Of a stretch of 64,000 nt of DNA, positions 8,683 through 16,135 are shown piece after piece. The notes under the pieces were generated by a model. That model saw only the letters and a program-made list of their open reading frames with translations. It was not told where the DNA came from and ran no database searches. Every line of letters begins with the position of its first letter. Positions within the stretch are counted from its first letter, which is position 1. Origin of the DNA: an uncultured Bacillota bacterium (lineage in GTDB: Bacteria; Bacillota; Dehalobacteriia; UBA7702); NCBI GenBank assembly GCA_934702375.1, contig CAKUYE010000005.1, positions 1 through 64,000 on the forward strand, read 5' to 3'. A program made the translations under genes and the position numbers.

Positions 8683-9045
8683 CTATTTATCCTGATCCTC
8701 TAGGGGGACGCTATCTACATAGCAACTGTCGGGGCAGAGATCTACTTTATTATTCCAGACAATATTGCTATCGATGGATGGATCAATATCCCATGCAATG
8801 CAATGGCAGTCATCTACATAAACGCGACGGAAGTTTTTGATATCTGCAAAAGGCTCAAATACAGTGCCTTTTTTCAATAACGGAGCAACATTATACAAGC
8901 GCCGTTCTCCATTGTCAAAAAAGATGGTTAAGGTAAAATCATCATGCGCTTCAACATTGATAATTTTATGTCGGCCGGCAGCAAAATACTCGGCCATTTT
9001 ACGATCAAACCCCTTGGAAAGATAAAAATCAACACTGGCTCCCAT
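8683..9045 (-). CDS. DUF2442-family protein (downstream gene of a DUF4160 pair)
   Basis: A 120-residue protein. Residues ~28-95 (INVEAHDDFTLTIFFDNGERRLYNVAPLL ... FRRVYVDDCHCIAWD) carry the DUF2442 pattern: a beta-strand start, L-x-F-x-NGE, then a D/N-x-x-FxxV and I-x-WD ending. DUF2442 genes commonly sit next to DUF4160 genes and the pair has been suggested to act like a toxin-antitoxin module; the mechanism is not established. The ATG is 8 bases from AGGAGG. It lies 21 bp downstream of the DUF4160 gene on the minus strand, under one promoter. The C-terminal ~20 residues are acidic and outside the domain. Confidence 0.75.
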   Translation of the reverse strand: MGASVDFYLSKGFDRKMAEYFAAGRHKIINVEAHDDFTLTIFFDNGERRLYNVAPLLKKGTVFEPFADIKNFRRVYVDDCHCIAWDIDPSIDSNIVWNNKVDLCPDSCYVDSVPLEDQDK

Positions 9046-9066
9046 ATAAATCCTCCTTTCACGCCA

Positions 9067-9327
9067 TTATCGCAGCGGCTCAATAGCAAATAATTCCTGA
9101 TGATTTCTGGCAAGCTCCCAATTTTCTTTTAGTTCTTCTTGATGAAAAGCAGCCCAGCCTAAAAGCATTTTCAGCTGTTTTCCGGGGATTTTACCTTCTA
9201 AAACTTCAATATCGTTAATTGATACAATGACCTCATTGCCACCATAAGTCGCATGAAAATGCGGGGGCATATGGTCATTCCAGTTAATATAGATTTTAAT
9301 TCCTCTAAACATGCATATCACAGGCAC
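9067..9327 (-). CDS. DUF4160-family protein
   Basis: An 86-residue protein with the DUF4160 hallmarks: N-terminal MPVICMFRGIKIYI, then DHMPPHFHATYGG near residue 20 and EVLEGKIP further on. The GTG at 9327 is chosen over the GTG at 9336 because AAGGAG then has an 8-base gap, and because family members start MP-x-I-x-x-F. It pairs with DUF2442 in the same transcript and the module lies between two direct repeats, the usual appearance of a mobile accessory cassette. A role as toxin or antitoxin is only inferred. Confidence 0.8.
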   Translation of the reverse strand: MPVICMFRGIKIYINWNDHMPPHFHATYGGNEVIVSINDIEVLEGKIPGKQLKMLLGWAAFHQEELKENWELARNHQELFAIEPLR

Positions 9328-9347
9328 AGTAATCACTCCTTTTCTTT

Positions 9348-9376
9348 ATTATACCATGCTATGGATTCACTATCAA
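9348..9376 (-). promoter_or_regulatory. Near-consensus sigma-A promoter for the DUF4160/DUF2442 pair
   Basis: On the minus strand: TTGATA (9376-9371), a 17-base spacer, TATAAT (9353-9348). The start codon is ~20 bases downstream. Confidence 0.8.
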
Positions 9377-9409
9377 CCAAGAAGGTGAGGGGTTACTCTA
9401 TCGCAAGAA

Positions 9410-9728
9410 GGTTTTGCGCCGCAGCTATTTTGCTGCATGAAGTGCGTGTTTGCTCATCGCGACACCTCATCAGTCGGCTGCGCCGCCAGCTTCTCCTCGA
9501 GGAGAAGCCATGGGGAAGCGCTACTGAAATCTGATGGAGAAGCTTGTCTCTAACGAATTACTTTTCATCCCAAAATATACTAATTTGCGTTGCCAACAGC
9601 AACGCCACCACAACTTCGCCAAAGGCGAGATTTCACCTTGCGAAGCAAGACTTCACCCTCCGAAGGCGGATTTCACGCTGCCAAAGGCAGCATCTTACGC
9701 CCGAAGGGGTATTTCATTGAAAATCCAC
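9410..9728 (+). repeat. Direct repeat copy B: MITE arm plus hairpin array
   Basis: Second copy of the 8319-8654 repeat, same order and orientation: ggttttgcgccgcag, the MITE-like arm at 9455-9509, the link, then the ATTTCA hairpin array. Compared with copy A it lacks the CCCC-gaa-GGGG unit near the start of the array, and some stems differ, for example GCTGCC-aaa-GGCAGC against GCTGCC-gca-GGCAGC: the loop changed and the stem was kept. No gene in 9377-9778. Confidence 0.85.
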
Positions 9729-9778
9729 TGGCAACTCCGGGAAATTGTTGTTGTTGTGATTAATTTTGGGGAAAGGTG

Positions 9779-9806
9779 TTGACTTTTCATTTTTTTTCTG
9801 TATAAT
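9779..9806 (+). promoter_or_regulatory. Strong promoter for the cobalamin leader
   Basis: TTGACT (9779-9784), a 16-base T-rich spacer and TATAAT (9801-9806). Confidence 0.85.
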
Positions 9807-9814
9807 ATAGTATT

Positions 9815-10073
9815 AGTTTTGGGTGATTTGTCGATATTGGTCGACGGGTCGTTTCATCCGAAATACAATTGAATCGCGGAAGCACGTTACTCAGCCGATC
9901 CTGTTTTGAGGAGAGGAAAGGAATCCGGTAAATCCCGGAGCTGTGCCGCAGCTGTGAACGTATGAGTTTTGCAACATGACGAAAGTCGGTCATTGAGCGT
10001 ATGCTTGAGAAGGCTGGTTGCGAAGTGCGGGAATTTTCCCATAGTACGTGAGCCAGAAACTTGGTAGTGTGTT
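9815..10073 (+). ncRNA. Putative cobalamin (B12) riboswitch
   Basis: The conserved blocks of the cobalamin riboswitch occur in the right order: AAAGGAATCCGG with CCCGGAGCTG (P3-like stem), GCCGCAGCTGTGAA (cf. CCGCCACUGUAA), GTCATTG ... GAGAAGG (cf. CCACUG ... GGGAAGG), and GAGCCAGAAACTTGG (cf. GAGCCAGGAGACCUGCC). The 5' part and the closing P1 helix could not be aligned with confidence, so both ends are approximate. The leader starts just after a strong promoter and ends in a terminator at 10124, as expected for transcriptional control by B12. The genes after it are an unknown small protein and surface proteins, not an evident B12 pathway. Confidence 0.75.
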
Positions 10074-10123
10074 TTGATAGAATGTGGCGATCCACCATTC
10101 TTCTCTGTCAATTGCGTAATCCG

Positions 10124-10159
10124 GCTATAGCAATGATTAGCATTGCTATGGCTTTTTTT
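10124..10159 (+). terminator. Terminator at the end of the cobalamin leader
   Basis: GCTATAGCAATG (10124-10135), loop ATTAG, CATTGCTATGGC (10141-10152), then TTTTTTT. The 12-bp stem has one G-U pair. It lies 52 bp before the next start codon, so it is the likely expression platform of the riboswitch. Confidence 0.88.
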
Positions 10160-10210
10160 ATTGCAAAAAATGCTTCCGCGAAGGAATATCTGCGTAAAGG
10201 GGTGATGTCT

Positions 10211-10501
10211 ATGCGTGCTTTCAGCCCGAAGGGGAAGCGTATTGCCATTGAAAGAGGCTTACAGCAAAAATTGCAGGAGCCGGCGCGGCACAGACTCGAG
10301 GAGGAATTTGCAAGAAAAAATGCTGATTGCAGCAATGAAGAGCTGTTTCTCTATGTAAAGGAGCAAAAGCGTGCCAAGGGAAAAAAGATGACCCGGGTCA
10401 ACACCATCGGTTATTGTTATCTGGTGGAGCGTTTGGGACCTTGGGATTGCTTTATGAGCCGTATCGTTCGGGAGCTGGAACAAGAGCGTCGGCAGCAATG
10501 A
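10211..10501 (+). CDS. Small hypothetical protein, first gene after the cobalamin leader
   Basis: A 96-residue basic, helical protein. I do not recognise the family with certainty. The C-terminal half (RVNTIGYCYLVERLGPWDCFMSRI) has the F/L-G-x-W layout of the homing-endonuclease-associated repeat, a small DNA-binding module, so a DNA-binding role is possible but weakly supported. The ATG at 10211 has AAAGGGG 8 bases upstream; an in-frame ATG at 10205 is too close to it. There are 141 bp between it and the large SLH protein gene, without a terminator, so both may be under the same leader. Confidence 0.6.
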   Translation: MRAFSPKGKRIAIERGLQQKLQEPARHRLEEEFARKNADCSNEELFLYVKEQKRAKGKKMTRVNTIGYCYLVERLGPWDCFMSRIVRELEQERRQQ

Positions 10502-10642
10502 AGTTGTTTTAAATTGATTTAGCATATCAAAATATTATGAGAGGAGGTAGCGCAGCTTTGCTGCAAAAAATTATTTGCCGACGTCACTTTGGGTCGAAAG
10601 GGTAAATCGGCAAGCAAAATTATTATGGAAGGATAAATTAAA
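10502..10642 (+). other. Structured leader before the GLUG/SLH gene
   Basis: Contains GCAG-ctttg-CTGC (10552-10564) next to gaggaggtag, and a longer hairpin in which TTGCCGA (10575-10581) pairs with TCGGCAA (10607-10613), with an inner CTTT/AAAG pairing. There is no T-run, so these are not terminators. No known RNA class was matched. Confidence 0.5.
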
Positions 10643-13600
10643 ATGTCAGAAGCTTTTAAGAAAAATGCCGTTTGGAAACTGAGTTTATTGTTCGTTGCTC
10701 TGGTATTGGCTTTGACCCTTTGGGCCGTTGGCCCCGTCGGCGTCTCTGCCGAGGATCTCAGTCAGGGCATTACCGCAGTAAATGCCACCGACGGCACTGT
10801 GTACAACGTAGAATATGTGGGAAATACCATTAATATTTACACACCGGATACCGGGAAATATATCGTAAATGTTACGATCCCCGAAAGCATCGGTGCTAAA
10901 CAATTTGAAGACTACAGTGATTGGCCTCCCAAGACCTACACGAGAAACGACAAGGGATATTTTGAAATTCCCAGAAATGTCGGCAGATTGCAGTTCAGCG
11001 TAAATTATGACTACAAATACTTGCAGTTCGTTCTTGCCACCTGCAAACCTGCTGCCGTATCGGTCCCCGGGGATCATCTGGAACTGAACAATGCCCAGGT
11101 TTTCCGTGTTGACCTTAGCAACACCACCGGCGCAGAAGTAAAGAATGCAAAAGTGGAATTGCTTATCGGCGATGTGGTCATCGGTACCACTACTCTGAAT
11201 GTTCCTACCGGAACTTCCGCCGCTTATGTCACCGGGGATCTCACCAATAAAGATCTCAGCGCTGATACTGTTGCCGTTGGCAAAAACGTAGCGGTTACCG
11301 CAAAGGTCACCTACGGTGAAACCTCCAATACCGCGAAAGGTACTTTTGCCATTAACAACGAAATGACGGCGGACACCTCCTGGTACAACACGACGGATAA
11401 GGAATTCACCCTCACTACTCCGGATCAGCTTCGCGGTTTTGCAAAAATCGTGAATGGCGCTGCCGTAGGGATCGCCGCAGACAACTTTGAAGGAAAAATC
11501 GTAAAGCTGGGCGGCGACATCAACATGGGCGCTTTGAGTATCGGCGGAATTTGGAGTGGGGCAGACTTTGTTCCCATCGGTGCTCAGGACTATGCAGCCT
11601 TTGCCGGTACCTTTGACGGACAAAACCATGCGATCCGCAACTTCTATTGCGCATCGACCAAAAACGCCAAAGCCGTTGGGCTTTTCGGTTATCTCACCGG
11701 TACGGTGAAAAACCTCTACATGGAATCCGGTTATGTTGTGGGTACTTCTTCCACCACCAAAGCAGCCGGCGGTATTGTCGGTTACAACATGGGCTTGATT
11801 GAAAACTGTGGCAACGGCATGAAGGTTGAAGCAGCCGGCGGTGGCTCCAACTCCGTTTCTGCCTCCGGTGCCGGCGGGATTGCCGGTGGCGTAGGGGCTG
11901 CAAGATTTGTTACAGACGGGAAACACACCGTTCATGTGGATGTCGGCGTGATTCGCAATTGCTACAACACGGGTAAAATTTTAAATAGTCAATATGCCGG
12001 TGGGATTGCCGGTGGGATCAACGAAGGTTACATCTCCTACTGCTACAATGCCGGTACCGTTTCCTCCAGCAGCAGCTATGCCGGCGGTATCACCGCTCAG
12101 GTTGGCTGCAGCGGATCCAGCCAGGTTCAGCTGCCTTCCGGTGTATACAACAGCTACAATGTTGCCATTATCGACGGCAGCAGCGCCAGATATTCCGGCG
12201 GGATCTATGTGGACAAAGGCAACACCAGCCAGGTTGTAAACTGCTACACCAAAAAAGGTACCGCCGATGGGATCACTCCCAACAACGAGGACGGTATTAA
12301 AACCACCGCAGAAATGAAAAAAGCAGCTTTCGTGATTGAGCTGAACAATGGCAGCAACGTATTTGTTGCCGACAGCAAAGTCAACGATGGCTTCCCGGTT
12401 TTGAAATGGATGACCGGTTCTGATCCGGATGCTCTTTATGACATCAATATTGCAAAAACAGATGACAAATGCGTGGCTCTTGTTTCTTCGGTTCCTGTAA
12501 CCGATGCTTATGCCGGTGCGAAAGTTACCTTGAAACTCGCCAGCAACAGCCTTGCAAAAGGTTTCCTCACCGCCGATTCCATTACCATCACCGCCGGCAA
12601 CGGTCAGAAGATCGTTCCTGAAAAAGTAGATTATCAGAACTACACCTTCACCATGCCGGAAACAAAAGTGGACATCAGCGTTCAGATCGACCAAGTTCCC
12701 TATGTAACCCAGGTTACCGCCTCTGCGGCAAACAACTTTGTAGCTCCCGGCGCTACCGTGCAGCTCAATGCCGAAGCAACCGGCGGCAACAATCCTCCCC
12801 AGACCTTTACCTGGACTTTGGAAGGCAATACATCCTCTGCTACCACCATCAATGACAATGGCGTGTTGACTGTCGGTGCCGATGAAACTTCCATGAAGCT
12901 CACCGCTACCGCTGCTTCTACGCTGGCTCCCGCCAGAACCGCTTCGGTTACCATCGTTGTTGGTAAAACCTGGGAAGGGGAAGGGACGGAAGAAAATCCC
13001 TACCTCCTGAAAACCGTTGATGATCTCGAACTCATCGGCGCATTGCTCACCATTGAAGAAACCCAGACCGGTAAATTCTTTGCCCTTGGCAATGATATCG
13101 ATTTCTCCGGTGTAAAAACCTGGTCTCCTCTGGGCATCTATGAAGCTCCGACCTCCTGGGGCTCCATGATGACCAAATATGCTTACTTCGATGGTACTCT
13201 TGATGGGAAAGGCTTTGGCTTTACCAATCTGAAAATTAAAAACGCAGACGCTGATTTCTCCATTTTCTATGGCTTTGGCGAATCTGCTGTTGTGAAAAAT
13301 ATCAAAGTTGATGGGAAAATCAACACCACTTCCGGTAATATCTATCCTCTCGTACAGGAAGTAAAAGGCCACATGGAAAATTGCACTTCTACCGGTACTT
13401 TCCAGAGTGAAACCGGCGAAGTTGTTGGTCTTTTCAAAACCATTAACACCGGCGCTGTTGTTGATAACTGCCATTTCGACGGCACCATCTCCACCGGTAC
13501 CGATGAAGACCTTGGCGGCCGCATTGCAGGTCTTGGCGCTATGAACGAAGGCGTGCTGAAAAACTCTACGGTAAAAGGTACTCTTAACGGCGGCGGCGCC

Positions 13601-16033
13601 TATGTTGCCGGGATCGTTTTGGAACAGGAAGCTTCCAGTAATAGCAACTATACCGAAGAAGATTTCCTTATTGAAAATTGCACCAACTATGCGAATATCG
13701 ATCGCGTTTGCGAATACCTCGACAGCGGTAGATATTACGATACCATTCAGGCTTACGGCGCCGGGATTGCTTACCAACAGCGCGGCGGGATCATTCGCAA
13801 CTGCGTAAACTATGGTGATATCGCTCTCCCCGAAAGTACTTACATCGCAACCGGTGAAAGCACCAAAGGCTCCTGGGATGCCAGAACCGTTCTTGCCGGT
13901 ATCGTTGGCAACGAATGCGGCTCTGCCAGCGACCATCGCACCGGTCGTATTGAAAATTGCACCAACTATGGGAACCTCAGTGGTTACGCTGCTCGCATGG
14001 GCGGTATCGTTGGTAGCAACGTTTTGATTCAAAGTGATTACGAAGTTCGTGATTGCGTCAACTATGGTAAAATTGACAGCCAGTTTATCTATGGTAAAAA
14101 TATCTCCGGTGGCAATAGTTATGCCGGTGGTATCGTGGGTTACTCCTCCAGTACTGGCACAGCTGTTGTTGAAAATGTAAAGAACTACGGTGACCTCACC
14201 GCAGCAGGTGATACTTCCGTAATGGGTGGTATTGTTGGTCGCTTTAATGGGTATCTCGGTCGCACCGAATCTACCTTTGCCTTAAAGAATAGCGCCAACA
14301 TGGGTAGCGTAAGAGGTTATGTTGCCGGTGGTATCGCCGGTCTTATCGGTACCACGAATGCTGTAGTAGAAAATAACTACAACCAGGGTGCAATCCATTG
14401 CACGATTTACGTTGACGATGAAAAAACTTCTCCCGGTATCTCCTGTGGTCTCATGGCTATGTGGCAGCAGAGTAGCTCCACAAATATTTCCACTTCTTTG
14501 ACCATGAGAAACAACTACACCGTCGGTGCGATCTCCGGTGAAGAAGGTTCTGTAAACACCAATATCTTTGGTGCATATCTCACCGTTGAAGATAACACCG
14601 ATACTACTACCTTTGCCGATAACTATTATCTTGCGGTAGAAGGTGGCAACGAAGAAGAAAACGCTACTGCAAAAACTGCAGAAGAAATGAAATCTGCCGA
14701 TTTCGTACAGCTTCTCAATGACAATGCTGCTCGCTATGTTGCTCCGGAACCCACTGAAGGTGAAGGCGAAGGCGATGTTACAGAACCCGGCGATGGCGAA
14801 GATCCTGTGGTGCCTGTAGTACCTGTAACTCCTTTCAAAGCCGGTTCGGATTATTATCAGAATGGTTATCCCATCCTTTCCTGGGAAAAAGTTCTCACCG
14901 TTGTTTCTGCGGAAGGTGTTTCCGTAGAAGTTGCCGAAGATATGGCTTCTCTTACCGTGAAGGTTGCCGATGGCTATTTTCTGAAAGATGTTCTTGTTAA
15001 CGGCGAATCCAAAGGTAATGTTACCGAACTTACCGGCCTTACCGTGGATGATGTGGTATCCTTTGATGTGATTACTGTACAGCAGCCCACTGTCAATGCC
15101 GGTGAAGGCGCAAATGTAACTCTTAACGAAGACGGCACCGTTGCCGAAATCGAAATTTCCGAAGGTTATCTCCTTGATGATGTTATCGTCAACGGCGAAT
15201 CCGTAGGGAAAGTCACCTCCGTTACCGATTTGAAAACCGGCGATACTTTGGAAGTAAAGACCATCGCCATTCAGAAGCCCGAAATTAAGGCCAACGAAGG
15301 CGGCACCACCGCACTGAATGAAGACGGTACCGAACTTACCATCACTGCCGATGAAGAATATGTCATCAAAGACGTTATCGTCAACGGAAAATCTCTTGGC
15401 GCTGTAGAAAAGGTTACTGACCTGAAAACCGGCGACACGGTAGAAGTCGTTTTCGGTCCTGCTTATACCTGCCCCTACACCGATGTTCCCGATGATGCCT
15501 GGTTCGCAAAATCGGTAAATGAAATGACAAAGGTTGGTCTCTTCAAAGGGATCTCCGAAACCGAATTTGGTCCCAATGTAACCATCAACCGTGCAATGTT
15601 CGTAACGATCCTTGGTCGTCTTTATGAACAGCAGGGCAACACCATTGCGGATGCCGCTTCCACCGTCTTTACCGACGTTCCTGCCGGCAGCTACTATGAA
15701 AAATATGTTGCCTGGGGCAATGAAAATGAAATCGTTATGGGTGTTTCCGCAACAGAATTTGCTCCGGAACAGCCTGTAACCAGAGAACAGATGGCTGCTT
15801 TGATGTATCGTTTTGCCGGATTCCTGAAACAGGATGTTTCCGTTGCTTCGGATATTTCCACCTTCAGCGATGGCGCAAGCGTATCCGAATGGGCTGCTCC
15901 CGCTGTAAAATGGGCGGTTGCCAGCGGTTTGATCAAAGGCATGGGTGACAACAACCTTGCTCCTCAGAGCAAATCCACTCGTGCCCAGGCTGCCGAAGTT
16001 ATGTACAGATTTATGAATCTCTTGAATAAATAA
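10643..16033 (+). CDS. Giant SLH-anchored surface protein with GLUG repeats
   Basis: A 1796-residue exported protein. The signal peptide ends near GVSA|ED (residue ~37). A CARDB-like beta domain lies at ~130-240. Two long stretches of GLUG-type repeats (GGIVGYNMGLIENC, GGIAGGINEGYISYC and similar) cover ~250-590 and ~773-1400, separated by a bacterial Ig-like domain (~686-772); GLUG repeats are expected to build a beta-solenoid. Three ~63-residue units with VLVNGES/VIVNGES/VIVNGKS follow (~1418-1607), then three SLH domains (~1608-1796) for wall attachment. An acidic, Pro-rich spacer is at ~1370-1395. GGAAGGA precedes the ATG by 11 bases. Probably an adhesin or stalk; the ligand is unknown. 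Confidence 0.75.
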   Translation: MSEAFKKNAVWKLSLLFVALVLALTLWAVGPVGVSAEDLSQGITAVNATDGTVYNVEYVGNTINIYTPDTGKYIVNVTIPESIGAKQFEDYSDWPPKTYTRNDKGYFEIPRNVGRLQFSVNYDYKYLQFVLATCKPAAVSVPGDHLELNNAQVFRVDLSNTTGAEVKNAKVELLIGDVVIGTTTLNVPTGTSAAYVTGDLTNKDLSADTVAVGKNVAVTAKVTYGETSNTAKGTFAINNEMTADTSWYNTTDKEFTLTTPDQLRGFAKIVNGAAVGIAADNFEGKIVKLGGDINMGALSIGGIWSGADFVPIGAQDYAAFAGTFDGQNHAIRNFYCASTKNAKAVGLFGYLTGTVKNLYMESGYVVGTSSTTKAAGGIVGYNMGLIENCGNGMKVEAAGGGSNSVSASGAGGIAGGVGAARFVTDGKHTVHVDVGVIRNCYNTGKILNSQYAGGIAGGINEGYISYCYNAGTVSSSSSYAGGITAQVGCSGSSQVQLPSGVYNSYNVAIIDGSSARYSGGIYVDKGNTSQVVNCYTKKGTADGITPNNEDGIKTTAEMKKAAFVIELNNGSNVFVADSKVNDGFPVLKWMTGSDPDALYDINIAKTDDKCVALVSSVPVTDAYAGAKVTLKLASNSLAKGFLTADSITITAGNGQKIVPEKVDYQNYTFTMPETKVDISVQIDQVPYVTQVTASAANNFVAPGATVQLNAEATGGNNPPQTFTWTLEGNTSSATTINDNGVLTVGADETSMKLTATAASTLAPARTASVTIVVGKTWEGEGTEENPYLLKTVDDLELIGALLTIEETQTGKFFALGNDIDFSGVKTWSPLGIYEAPTSWGSMMTKYAYFDGTLDGKGFGFTNLKIKNADADFSIFYGFGESAVVKNIKVDGKINTTSGNIYPLVQEVKGHMENCTSTGTFQSETGEVVGLFKTINTGAVVDNCHFDGTISTGTDEDLGGRIAGLGAMNEGVLKNSTVKGTLNGGGAYVAGIVLEQEASSNSNYTEEDFLIENCTNYANIDRVCEYLDSGRYYDTIQAYGAGIAYQQRGGIIRNCVNYGDIALPESTYIATGESTKGSWDARTVLAGIVGNECGSASDHRTGRIENCTNYGNLSGYAARMGGIVGSNVLIQSDYEVRDCVNYGKIDSQFIYGKNISGGNSYAGGIVGYSSSTGTAVVENVKNYGDLTAAGDTSVMGGIVGRFNGYLGRTESTFALKNSANMGSVRGYVAGGIAGLIGTTNAVVENNYNQGAIHCTIYVDDEKTSPGISCGLMAMWQQSSSTNISTSLTMRNNYTVGAISGEEGSVNTNIFGAYLTVEDNTDTTTFADNYYLAVEGGNEEENATAKTAEEMKSADFVQLLNDNAARYVAPEPTEGEGEGDVTEPGDGEDPVVPVVPVTPFKAGSDYYQNGYPILSWEKVLTVVSAEGVSVEVAEDMASLTVKVADGYFLKDVLVNGESKGNVTELTGLTVDDVVSFDVITVQQPTVNAGEGANVTLNEDGTVAEIEISEGYLLDDVIVNGESVGKVTSVTDLKTGDTLEVKTIAIQKPEIKANEGGTTALNEDGTELTITADEEYVIKDVIVNGKSLGAVEKVTDLKTGDTVEVVFGPAYTCPYTDVPDDAWFAKSVNEMTKVGLFKGISETEFGPNVTINRAMFVTILGRLYEQQGNTIADAASTVFTDVPAGSYYEKYVAWGNENEIVMGVSATEFAPEQPVTREQMAALMYRFAGFLKQDVSVASDISTFSDGASVSEWAAPAVKWAVASGLIKGMGDNNLAPQSKSTRAQAAEVMYRFMNLLNK

Positions 16034-16084
16034 GGGATTGCAGAAAAAAGAAAAGTGTTGTCTATTTTGATGACATAGAAAATC

Positions 16085-16119
16085 GGAACAGGGGAAGGTT
16101 TATACCTTCTCTCTGTTCC
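16085..16119 (+). terminator. Stable hairpin between the two giant surface genes
   Basis: GGAACAG and GAAGG pair with CCTTC and CTGTTCC around TTTATA. Only TGTATTT follows, so it is a weak terminator, or an mRNA hairpin that reduces readthrough into the protease gene. Confidence 0.5.
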
Positions 16120-16135
16120 TGTATTTGGAGGATTT

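Noticed and set aside
11981..14032. A 683-codon open frame on the minus strand
   Set aside because: It is antisense to the GLUG repeats of the plus-strand SLH gene, has no ribosome-binding site, and arises from repetitive codon use in that gene.
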